Shown piece after piece: positions 1-6,218 of a DNA stretch of 11,465 nt. The notes below the pieces were generated by a model. That model saw only the letters and a program-made list of their open reading frames with translations. It made no database searches and was not told where the DNA came from. Source of the stretch: an uncultured Lachnospiraceae bacterium (GTDB taxonomy: Bacteria; Bacillota; Clostridia; Lachnospirales; Lachnospiraceae); NCBI GenBank assembly GCA_910578825.1, contig CAJTSB010000009.1, positions 94,005 to 105,469 of the forward strand, read 5' to 3'. The first letter of the stretch is position 1. Each line of letters starts with the position of its first letter. Position numbers and translations under genes: made by a program.

Positions 1-1656
1 AAATACTTCTTTTCCTACCGGCCTTCCATAATAAAATCCCTGAATATAATCGGGTTGCAGTTTCTTTAATTTTTGCAATTCCTCCTCCGTTTCAATTCCT
101 TCAAAGCAAACCTGCATACCAACGCTATGTGCCATGTCAACAATGTGTCCTATCAAATTATAATCAAAATCATTGACAACTGCCTTCGAAGTAAAACCTC
201 TGTCCAGTTTTAAGAGATTCACTTTAAGATTCTGCAGATACGCAAGGGCAGAATATCCTGTCCCAAAATCATCCAGCGCAATCTTAACCTCGTTCTCATT
301 TAACACATCCAAAAGCCTCTGCACGGAATCGTCATATGAGATCATGCCGCTCTCCGTGAACTCAAACAATACTGTAGACGGCTCAATTCCAAGTTCCTCA
401 ATGGCAGCCATAATCTCATTTACCACATCCGACTTACAAATCTGAATGAAAGACAAATTGATATTGATTCGAAACGTTGGCATCAATTTATGCCACTCCA
501 TCGCCTGATGCATCGCCGTTCGGTATACCCACTCTCCAACCGGAATAATCAGACCGCTCTCCTCCAAAACAGGAATAAAGATAGCGGGAGAAATCATGCC
601 GAATTCTCTCGAGGAAAATCGCAAAAGCGCCTCCGCACCTGCCACCTGTCCCGTCTCTACCGAAACAATCGGCTGATAATATACCTCAAATCCCTCAAAA
701 CCATGATTTACGCTGTAACGAAGTTTCTCCTGAATCTTAAGATTCTTAACATACGATTCATAGTCTTCCTGCGCAAACACATAGGAACAGTTCTTACCAT
801 TTTTCTTGGCGATGCCAAGGGCAAACTCTGAATAATTACACAGTCGGTCAAGTCCTACCTCGTCATAGTAAAAGCCCACTACGCCGGCAGAGATCGTAAA
901 GAAATTTTGATATCCCTCATTTTTGCGCCTTTCCTCAATCAGGATTCTCGTCTTATGGTATTTCTTCCTTGCCTTCTGCTCATCTTCTTCATCCATCAGC
1001 ATCACAAACTCATCGCCATCTAACCGATAACACTTATCCTCCCCTGCCACCTCTTTCACACATTCGGCAATCATCTTTAAAACAACATCTCCGCAATCCA
1101 TGCCGTAACGTTCATTGATATCTTTAAAATTATCTACGCCTATGCGCAGAAGAATGCCCTTCTTACGTCTTCCTTCGCTTTTATGCCGTTCAAAATCAAT
1201 CTGGAGCTGACGTTCTGCAAAAAGTCCGGTTACATTATCTGCCTTACGCTTGCTGCCAATTTCAGTAATCCTGCCGATTAACAGTTTTGTCTTCTCTTCC
1301 CTGGCGCTGTCCTGCGTTACTACACCGCGGCAATTAATCCAAACGGTCTTACCATTGCGATCCACCCAGCGATATTCCAGATTATGCTCCTGACTTTTAC
1401 CGCTTTTAAGTTTGTCAAGATCTTCGATAAGCTCCGGCATATCCTCGGGATGAATAATCTTCTCCAAAACCTCTCCGGCATGAAAAAAATGATTGTCGGG
1501 CAAATCAAATTTCTCCAGAACCCCCTCCGAAATGATGTACTCATCCTTGTCCAAATCAAACAAAAACAGATAGTCATCGGTACATCTGGCAAATACCCTC
1601 ATGACCTCTTCAAATTCATCTTTTCCCACCAGATTAATTGTTGTTGTCTTTCCCAT
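1..1656 (-). CDS. PAS-GGDEF-EAL protein, probable c-di-GMP phosphodiesterase (3' end outside window)
   Basis: The frame stays open for 552 codons from ATG at 1656 to the window edge, so the C-terminus is missing. The start has AGAAAGG about 7 nt upstream. Residues about 20-135 look like a PAS_3-type fold (W97 to W106 region, HPED turn at 69-72). Residues about 140-300 are a GGDEF domain and about 305-552 an EAL domain. The GGDEF site is degenerate: the signature reads DGDEF (213-217), and the first metal-binding Asp of the usual LDxD motif is Gly173. The EAL side is intact: E342-A-L, N400 in NLS, E432 in EFTES, D462/D463 in DDFGTGYS, K483 and E519/E522 in EGIET. From family knowledge this predicts hydrolysis of c-di-GMP to pGpG, with PAS and the dead GGDEF as sensory or GTP-binding modules. 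It is soluble, with no membrane segment seen. It has its own promoter and is separated from upstream pckA by 168 bp. Confidence 0.92.
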   Translation of the reverse strand, partial: MGKTTTINLVGKDEFEEVMRVFARCTDDYLFLFDLDKDEYIISEGVLEKFDLPDNHFFHAGEVLEKIIHPEDMPELIEDLDKLKSGKSQEHNLEYRWVDRNGKTVWINCRGVVTQDSAREEKTKLLIGRITEIGSKRKADNVTGLFAERQLQIDFERHKSEGRRKKGILLRIGVDNFKDINERYGMDCGDVVLKMIAECVKEVAGEDKCYRLDGDEFVMLMDEEDEQKARKKYHKTRILIEERRKNEGYQNFFTISAGVVGFYYDEVGLDRLCNYSEFALGIAKKNGKNCSYVFAQEDYESYVKNLKIQEKLRYSVNHGFEGFEVYYQPIVSVETGQVAGAEALLRFSSREFGMISPAIFIPVLEESGLIIPVGEWVYRTAMHQAMEWHKLMPTFRININLSFIQICKSDVVNEIMAAIEELGIEPSTVLFEFTESGMISYDDSVQRLLDVLNENEVKIALDDFGTGYSALAYLQNLKVNLLKLDRGFTSKAVVNDFDYNLIGHIVDMAHSVGMQVCFEGIETEEELQKLKKLQPDYIQGFYYGRPVGKEVF

Positions 1657-1721
1657 AAGAAACCTTTCTCATCTTCCCTTTTCGAACCAAACACATCGAA
1701 TGCATTTATAACCATACTAAT

Positions 1722-1749
1722 ATTGTAACACTTCTCAAAAGTATTTCAA
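1722..1749 (-). promoter_or_regulatory. Sigma-A promoter of the PAS-GGDEF-EAL gene
   Basis: On the minus strand a -35 TTGAAA (1744-1749) and a -10 TACAAT (1722-1727) are separated by 16 bp. Transcription would start near 1715, leaving a leader of about 60 nt before the ATG at 1656. This suggests the gene is transcribed independently of pckA. Predicted from consensus only. Confidence 0.6.
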
Positions 1750-1783
1750 CAGATTATACAAATTTTCTATAATTTTTTATCAT

Positions 1784-1802
1784 TTCTGTGATGATCACAG
1801 AA
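1784..1802. repeat. Perfect 19-bp palindrome between pckA and the EAL gene
   Basis: Nine bases, TTCTGTGAT, are mirrored exactly by ATCACAGAA around a single central G. It lies 22 bp past the pckA stop and 34 bp upstream of the -35 box of the next gene. As RNA it could form a 7-bp stem with a 5-nt loop, but the downstream minus-strand bases are A-rich, with no U-run, so it is a poor intrinsic terminator. An operator for a dimeric regulator fits better. TGTGA/TCACA half-sites resemble CRP/FNR-family sites, but with only 3 bp between them instead of 6. Confidence 0.5.
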
Positions 1803-1824
1803 AACCTGCTACGGTCATTTTATA

Positions 1825-3429
1825 TTACAGCTTCGGACCTGCGGAAACGAGAGCCTTACCAGCCTTATTTCCTTCGTATTTTGCGAAGTTCTTAACAAAT
1901 CTCTCCGCAAGGTCTTTCGCTTTGGTCTCCCACTCGGAAACGTCAGCATAAGTGTCACGCGGATCAAGAATTGCAGGATCTACACCCGGAAGTTCCGTCG
2001 GAACCTCAAAATCAAAGTAAGGAATCTTCTTGGTAGGAGCATTGAGGATATCTCCGTTTAAGATTGCATCAATAATTCCTCTGGTATCTTTAATGGAGAT
2101 ACGTTTGCCAGTACCATTCCATCCGGTATTTACCAGATATGCCTTAGCGCCGCTCTTCTCCATTCTCTTTACGAGCTCTTCTGCATACTTGGTCGGATGC
2201 AGCTCTAAGAATGCCTGACCGAAACAAGCGGAGAATGTCGGTGTAGGCTCTGTGATACCACGCTCTGTACCAGCAAGTTTAGCTGTAAAGCCGGACAGGA
2301 AGTAATACTGTGTCTGCTCCGGTGTCAAAACAGATACAGGAGGCAGTACGCCGAACGCATCTGCGGACAGGAAGATTACATTCTTCGCTGCCGGTGCAGA
2401 AGAAACCGGACGTACAATCTTCTCAATATGATTAATCGGATATGATACACGTGTATTCTCCGTTACGCTCTTATCGTCAAAGTCAATCTTGCCGTCAGCA
2501 TCAAGAGTTACGTTCTCAAGAAGAGCATCCCTCTTAATTGCATTGTAAATATCAGGCTCAGACTCTTTATCCAGGTTGATAACCTTTGCATAGCAGCCGC
2601 CCTCAAAGTTGAATACGCCATTGTCGTCCCAACCGTGCTCATCATCACCAATCAGGAGACGTTTCGGGTCTGTAGACAATGTTGTCTTACCTGTACCGGA
2701 AAGACCGAAGAAAATTGCTGTATTCTCACCGTTCATATCTGTGTTGGCAGAGCAATGCATGGAAGCGATGCCCTTCAGCGGCAGGTAGTAGTTCATCATG
2801 GAGAACATACCTTTCTTCATCTCTCCGCCGTACCATGTGTTGATGATAACCTGCTCACGGCTGGAAATATTAAATACAACAGCCGTCTCAGAATTCAGAC
2901 CTAATTCTTTGTAATTCTCAACTTTAGCCTTGGAAGCGTTGAATACAACGAAATCCGGCTCAAAGTTCTCAAGTTCCTCTGCGCTTGGCATAATGAACAT
3001 ATTCTCAACGAAGTGTGCCTGCCATGCCACTTCCACGATGAAACGGATTGCCATGCGGGTATCCTTGTTAGCGCCACAGAAAGCGTCTACCACGAACAGT
3101 CTCTTATTGGAAAGCTCTTTCTGAGCAATCTTCTTTACCGCATCCCATGTCTCCTGGCTTGCAGGATGGTTATCATTCTTATATTCATCGGAAGTCCACC
3201 ATACAGTGTCCTTTGAATTGTCATCCATAACGATGAATTTGTCTTTGGGAGAACGACCTGTGTAGATACCTGTCATTACATTTACTGCGCCAAGCTCGCT
3301 GACCTGTCCTTTCTCATAGCCTTCAAGTTCCGGCTTGGTCTCTTCCTTAAACAGGTCGTCGTAAGAAGGATTGTGGACAATCTCTGTGGTACCGGTAATA
3401 CCATACTTGCTCAAATCGATTTTACTCAT
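1825..3429 (-). CDS. pckA: Phosphoenolpyruvate carboxykinase (ATP)
   Basis: A full-length 534-residue ATP-type PEP carboxykinase, the usual size for the family. It interconverts oxaloacetate + ATP with PEP + CO2 + ADP in the cytoplasm. In fermenting anaerobes it often runs toward CO2 fixation to oxaloacetate; in gluconeogenesis it runs the other way. Visible signatures are the substrate-binding TGRSPKDKF (57-65), Lys206 and His225 at the expected Mn2+ ligand positions, the P-loop GLSGTGKTTLS (242-252), the kinase-2/metal motif IGDDEHGW (260-267) with D262/D263, NTRVSYP with R327, and the adenine-side loop GWNGTGKRISIKDTR (436-450). The ATG has GAGG 8 nt upstream (AAGAGGTAAAAAAATG). It stands as a single gene with its own promoter; neighbours on both sides are regulatory rather than metabolic. 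No unusual residues were seen. Confidence 0.98.
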   Translation of the reverse strand: MSKIDLSKYGITGTTEIVHNPSYDDLFKEETKPELEGYEKGQVSELGAVNVMTGIYTGRSPKDKFIVMDDNSKDTVWWTSDEYKNDNHPASQETWDAVKKIAQKELSNKRLFVVDAFCGANKDTRMAIRFIVEVAWQAHFVENMFIMPSAEELENFEPDFVVFNASKAKVENYKELGLNSETAVVFNISSREQVIINTWYGGEMKKGMFSMMNYYLPLKGIASMHCSANTDMNGENTAIFFGLSGTGKTTLSTDPKRLLIGDDEHGWDDNGVFNFEGGCYAKVINLDKESEPDIYNAIKRDALLENVTLDADGKIDFDDKSVTENTRVSYPINHIEKIVRPVSSAPAAKNVIFLSADAFGVLPPVSVLTPEQTQYYFLSGFTAKLAGTERGITEPTPTFSACFGQAFLELHPTKYAEELVKRMEKSGAKAYLVNTGWNGTGKRISIKDTRGIIDAILNGDILNAPTKKIPYFDFEVPTELPGVDPAILDPRDTYADVSEWETKAKDLAERFVKNFAKYEGNKAGKALVSAGPKL

Positions 3430-3542
3430 TTTTTTACCTCTTTTCCTTTTCTTTTTCTGAAGTGAAGATTTCCTTAACCCAGGAACGGCAAAAAATGCTG
3501 TACATCCTCCGGGAAATGGGAAATATTGACTTCCTGTCCCCT

Positions 3543-3572
3543 ATTATAATACATAACAAAGGTAATAGGCAA
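3543..3572 (-). promoter_or_regulatory. Probable pckA promoter
   Basis: A perfect -10 TATAAT (3543-3548) is preceded, 18 bp away, by a weak -35 TTGCCT (3567-3572). The start point near 3536 gives an untranslated leader of about 105 nt. The -35 box lies 18 bp past the stop codon of the upstream coiled-coil gene, where I see only a weak AT-rich hairpin, so some read-through from the two-component operon is possible. Confidence 0.6.
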
Positions 3573-3589
3573 TAAAAATTCTCTAAAAT

Positions 3590-3934
3590 TTATCTTTTTT
3601 CGGAAAAAGAGGTATTTTGCCTCCGATAGGTATCATTATCCTTCCTCTTTAATTCATTCTCCACCTGCCCCAGCTTCCTCTCCAACTCTTTAACTTTGTT
3701 TTCATCTCCGTATGCTGACCTTATCTGCTGCTCCAGTTGCTGTTTCTTCTCTTTCAGTTTCCTGATTTCTCTCTCCACCGCATTCGTATTTGCGACGCAT
3801 TGTTCTTCCGGTTTCTGCGGGTTAGATGAATTTACTGCCGGCTGTCCATTCCCCTTGCATTCCTGCTCCGCTTTCATTTGACCTCCGTAATTTGTTCCCA
3901 GGTAGTTATAGTTTCCTCTGATTTCCATTGACAT
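3590..3934 (-). CDS. Small soluble coiled-coil protein, unknown function
   Basis: 114 residues from the ATG at 3934, chosen because AAGGAGG lies 7 nt upstream. The frame also extends to a TTG at 4015 overlapping the kinase stop, but that start has no clear ribosome site. The N-terminal 30 residues are Gly/Asn/Tyr-rich (NYNYLGTNYGG at 8-18). Residues 31-50 are a Pro/Ser/Asn linker, and 52-100 are a highly charged heptad-type coiled coil (EREIRKLKEKKQQLEQQIR, then KVKELERKLGQVENELKRK). There is no signal peptide or membrane segment. The shape recalls short FlxA-like coiled-coil proteins of Clostridia, a weak resemblance only. It is the last gene of the response regulator-kinase operon, 77 nt after the kinase stop, so it is probably co-transcribed and may be an accessory or target protein of that pathway. 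Confidence 0.75.
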   Translation of the reverse strand: MSMEIRGNYNYLGTNYGGQMKAEQECKGNGQPAVNSSNPQKPEEQCVANTNAVEREIRKLKEKKQQLEQQIRSAYGDENKVKELERKLGQVENELKRKDNDTYRRQNTSFSEKR

Positions 3935-4011
3935 AAGTCCGCCTCCTTGTAGTATTTCGCCCTCCAATCCCTTTTTCGACTTCCCAAAACAGCAGCTGAA
4001 CAGATTTGCTG

Positions 4012-5313
4012 TCAAATGTTTTCTGAATGCTGTGGAATGATAAGCAGTACGCTGATCACAAATGACGTCCCCTGTATCTTTGTGCTCAGTGCACCATGAT
4101 ATTTTTCCGTTACCGCCCTGATATTAGACAGACCCGTCCCTCTCCTGAATTTACCGTTTCCCCGATAACTGTTCTCAATCTCCAAAAAAATCAAATCCCC
4201 CTGTACACGTCCCGTTACAAAAATATATTTTTCTGTTCCATCCTCCAGGTTTTTACATGCCTGAATAGCGTTATCCAGCGCATTTGACAGGATAATACCA
4301 AAATCTATGTCACGCACCGGACAGGGATGGGGCAGAAACAGAGAACAACTGACATTGATTCCCATGCTTTCCGCCAGCCCCAGCTTATTCCCAATCAAAA
4401 TATCTGCCACCGGATTATTGGTACTGCATGGAAACGATAATTCTTCTGCCATGTCCCCCATATCCTTCATATAATCTAACGCCTTCTCAGACTTTCCTAT
4501 CTGCAGGAGCTCTTTGATTACCGTCATATGATTCCTGATATCATGACGAAACGATTTCGTTTTATCATAACGAACTTTTACCTCCTCTACATACCGATCC
4601 AGCAAATGCTCCTCCTGCTCCAATAACGACAATTCCGTATTAAGGCGAACATTCTCCAATAATTTTTTATAAGCAAACATCATACAGAACAAGCTGGCCA
4701 TTCCCAAAATCTGTATCATAAGCATCTGATAGTGATTTGTATATACCGCCATGCCACCGCTATCTGTAACACATGAGCCATAGATGATGGAGCTGATATA
4801 CTCTCCCATAAAAAATATCATCAATATCGGTATTAAAATCAACAGCACATATTGTTTATTTAAGTTTTCCTGGCATAAAAAATACCGGCATACCATGCCA
4901 TAACAAAATACTGCCAGCAGCAATGCCACATTTCCAAATATCATAAATATAAAACTGACCACGATCGGATGAACAGCAAACACATGTGGATACAAAATAC
5001 TGGACAGAGAATTTACAATTCCAAAACTAAACTGCATAATTTCCACGGTCAACGCAGCATATAAAAGAACCGCTTTCCAGTCTGCGTGATAGATAAAAAC
5101 CCCACTTACAACCAACAGCAGAAAATATACAAGAAACTCCAATATGCTGCCACCGGGAATAAAACTGATCACGACAATTCCACTAATCAAAAACAGCAAC
5201 CAGATATAAAACTTCACTCTCTTTTGTAAAAATCTGGTAAAATAATAAAATCCCGTCAGCATCTGGACAATTCCCATGACATAACAATTAAAAAAATCCA
5301 TATAATCCACCAT
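4012..5313 (-). CDS. HPK10-type (AgrC-like) sensor histidine kinase
   Basis: 433 residues. The first 215 form a polytopic membrane domain with about six or seven hydrophobic segments (roughly 7-25, 36-54, 57-77, 80-105, 112-140, 155-178, 195-215), as in peptide-sensing AgrC/ComD kinases. A linker helix (216-250) leads to the phosphoacceptor motif SFRHDIRNH, with His257, characteristic of HPK10 kinases. A GHKL ATPase domain follows: N-box LSNALDNAIQAC (342-353, N344 and N348) and G-box GTGLSN (392-397). It autophosphorylates at the membrane and passes phosphate to the LytTR regulator encoded just upstream. The stop of that gene and this ATG are 1 nt apart (TAAGATG), with GGAGGC about 6 nt before the ATG, so translation is coupled. 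No signal-peptide processing gene (AgrB) or pheromone precursor is visible nearby, so the ligand is unknown. Confidence 0.93.
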   Translation of the reverse strand: MVDYMDFFNCYVMGIVQMLTGFYYFTRFLQKRVKFYIWLLFLISGIVVISFIPGGSILEFLVYFLLLVVSGVFIYHADWKAVLLYAALTVEIMQFSFGIVNSLSSILYPHVFAVHPIVVSFIFMIFGNVALLLAVFCYGMVCRYFLCQENLNKQYVLLILIPILMIFFMGEYISSIIYGSCVTDSGGMAVYTNHYQMLMIQILGMASLFCMMFAYKKLLENVRLNTELSLLEQEEHLLDRYVEEVKVRYDKTKSFRHDIRNHMTVIKELLQIGKSEKALDYMKDMGDMAEELSFPCSTNNPVADILIGNKLGLAESMGINVSCSLFLPHPCPVRDIDFGIILSNALDNAIQACKNLEDGTEKYIFVTGRVQGDLIFLEIENSYRGNGKFRRGTGLSNIRAVTEKYHGALSTKIQGTSFVISVLLIIPQHSENI

Positions 5314-5314
5314 C

Positions 5315-6025
5315 TTACAGCCTCCATTTCCTCATATACTGTAAAATCACACTGGAAAACTCTTTACTCCGCAACCGCGAAACCGGTATCTCTATGCCGC
5401 CATTCATATACGCCCTTCCATTTTTATAACCCTTCAGATACTTCATGTTAATTAAGAAACTCCTGTGACAGCGAAAAAATCTGTCGTCCAGTTTTGTCTC
5501 CAGATTTTCAATCCGGTCATAAAAGTCAACGACCTCTGAAGATTCCAGATGCAGATATACTTTGCGGTCAATAATTTCACAGAACACAATATCCTCAAAA
5601 GGTACAATTCTGCTTTCATATCCTTTCTGTACAAGTAAATTTGTCTCACTGGAACTTTGCAGGGAAACAAATAAGCGCTCCATCATTTTTTCAAAATATG
5701 TGTTTTCAACCGGTTTTAACAGATAATCATAAGCCTGTACCTCAAAAGACTCAAACACCATTTCTTTTAGAATTGTTATAAAAATCAGAAAGCCTTTAAA
5801 CTTGCGTTTGCGCATCCTGCGTGCAGTCTCCATGCCATCCATTTCCTTCATCTGAATATCCAGAAACAGAATATCTATTCGTCTATCATATTTCAATAAC
5901 TCCTCCCCGGAAGAAAACCGTGTGATTACAACATCCATATTTTTCCTATGGAAAAAGTCAGACACCATTTTCTCAATGATATCTGACATATATTTTTCAT
6001 CATCGCAAATTGCAACACAAATCAA
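5315..6025 (-). CDS. LytTR-family (AgrA-like) response regulator
   Basis: 236 residues in two domains. The receiver (1-120) has acidic pocket D8/D9, phosphoacceptor D56 in LFLDIQM, T84 and K104 in the LLKPV loop. The LytTR DNA-binding domain (about 128-232) contains FFRCHRSFLIN (183-193) and the conserved IPVSR (213-217). Such proteins bind pairs of direct repeats just upstream of the -35 box. The start codon is TTG, chosen because AGGAGGT lies 6 nt upstream and MICVAICDDE aligns with the normal N-terminus of the family. It is the first gene of an operon with the HPK10 kinase and the coiled-coil protein, and lies downstream of the secreted leucine-rich-repeat gene, beyond its terminator. Autoregulation is plausible (see the AATG array upstream). 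Confidence 0.95.
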   Translation of the reverse strand: MICVAICDDEKYMSDIIEKMVSDFFHRKNMDVVITRFSSGEELLKYDRRIDILFLDIQMKEMDGMETARRMRKRKFKGFLIFITILKEMVFESFEVQAYDYLLKPVENTYFEKMMERLFVSLQSSSETNLLVQKGYESRIVPFEDIVFCEIIDRKVYLHLESSEVVDFYDRIENLETKLDDRFFRCHRSFLINMKYLKGYKNGRAYMNGGIEIPVSRLRSKEFSSVILQYMRKWRL

Positions 6026-6043
6026 ACAACCACCTCCTGAAAG

Positions 6044-6072
6044 ATAATATTTTACAATCTATCTTTTTACAA
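6044..6072 (-). promoter_or_regulatory. Possible promoter of the LytTR two-component operon
   Basis: TTGTAA (6067-6072) and TATTAT (6044-6049) are separated by exactly 17 bp on the minus strand. The drawback is that the start point would fall at about 6037-6040, at the very edge of the AGGAGGT ribosome site (6032-6038), giving an almost leaderless mRNA. A second, weaker candidate (TATACT near 6140-6147) would give a leader of more than 100 nt. The first is favoured because the AATG array ends just upstream of its -35 box. Confidence 0.35.
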
Positions 6073-6081
6073 AACAATAGA

Positions 6082-6116
6082 AATGCTCCCGAATGCAAAA
6101 AAAATGATGTGAAATG
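6082..6116 (-). promoter_or_regulatory. Four helically phased AATG/CATT motifs, candidate LytTR operator
   Basis: AATG (CATT on the minus strand) begins at 6082, 6092, 6103 and 6113, spacings of 10, 11 and 10 bp, so all four face one side of the helix. The outermost, read on the minus strand as ACATTTCAC (6109-6117), resembles the direct-repeat half-sites known for LytTR regulators such as ComE. The array ends about 10 bp upstream of the putative -35 box, the usual activator position. Binding by the adjacent regulator is inference. Confidence 0.4.
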
Positions 6117-6173
6117 TATCTGGTTTCATTTTAGAATATTAGTATAAAATCACACGCGCAAATATGAATGATA

Positions 6174-6202
6174 TAAAACAGGGCATGGAATTATCCATGC
6201 CC
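6174..6202 (-). terminator. Intrinsic terminator of the leucine-rich-repeat protein gene
   Basis: A perfect 9-bp stem (GGGCATGGA/TCCATGCCC) with a 4-nt TAAT loop lies 16 bp past the stop codon. On the minus strand it is followed by TGTTTTAT. It ends the surface-protein transcript and separates it from the two-component operon. Confidence 0.85.
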
Positions 6203-6218
6203 AATAGACTGTTTATTC

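Noticed and set aside
1755..1775. CodY-like AT-rich box near AATTTTCTATAATTT
   Set aside because: It has three mismatches to the CodY consensus in a generally AT-rich stretch; chance occurrence is likely.
3434..3505. 23-codon ORF in the pckA leader, ending 4 nt before the pckA start
   Set aside because: GGAGG directly abuts the ATG with no spacer, so initiation is unlikely. The Lys/Glu-rich end simply reads through the purine-rich region around the pckA ribosome site.
6073..6135. 20-codon hydrophobic ORF (MKPDTFHIIFFAFGSISIVL) upstream of the response regulator, a possible pheromone precursor
   Set aside because: It has no ribosome site, coincides with the phased AATG operator-like region and lacks features of AgrD-type precursors.
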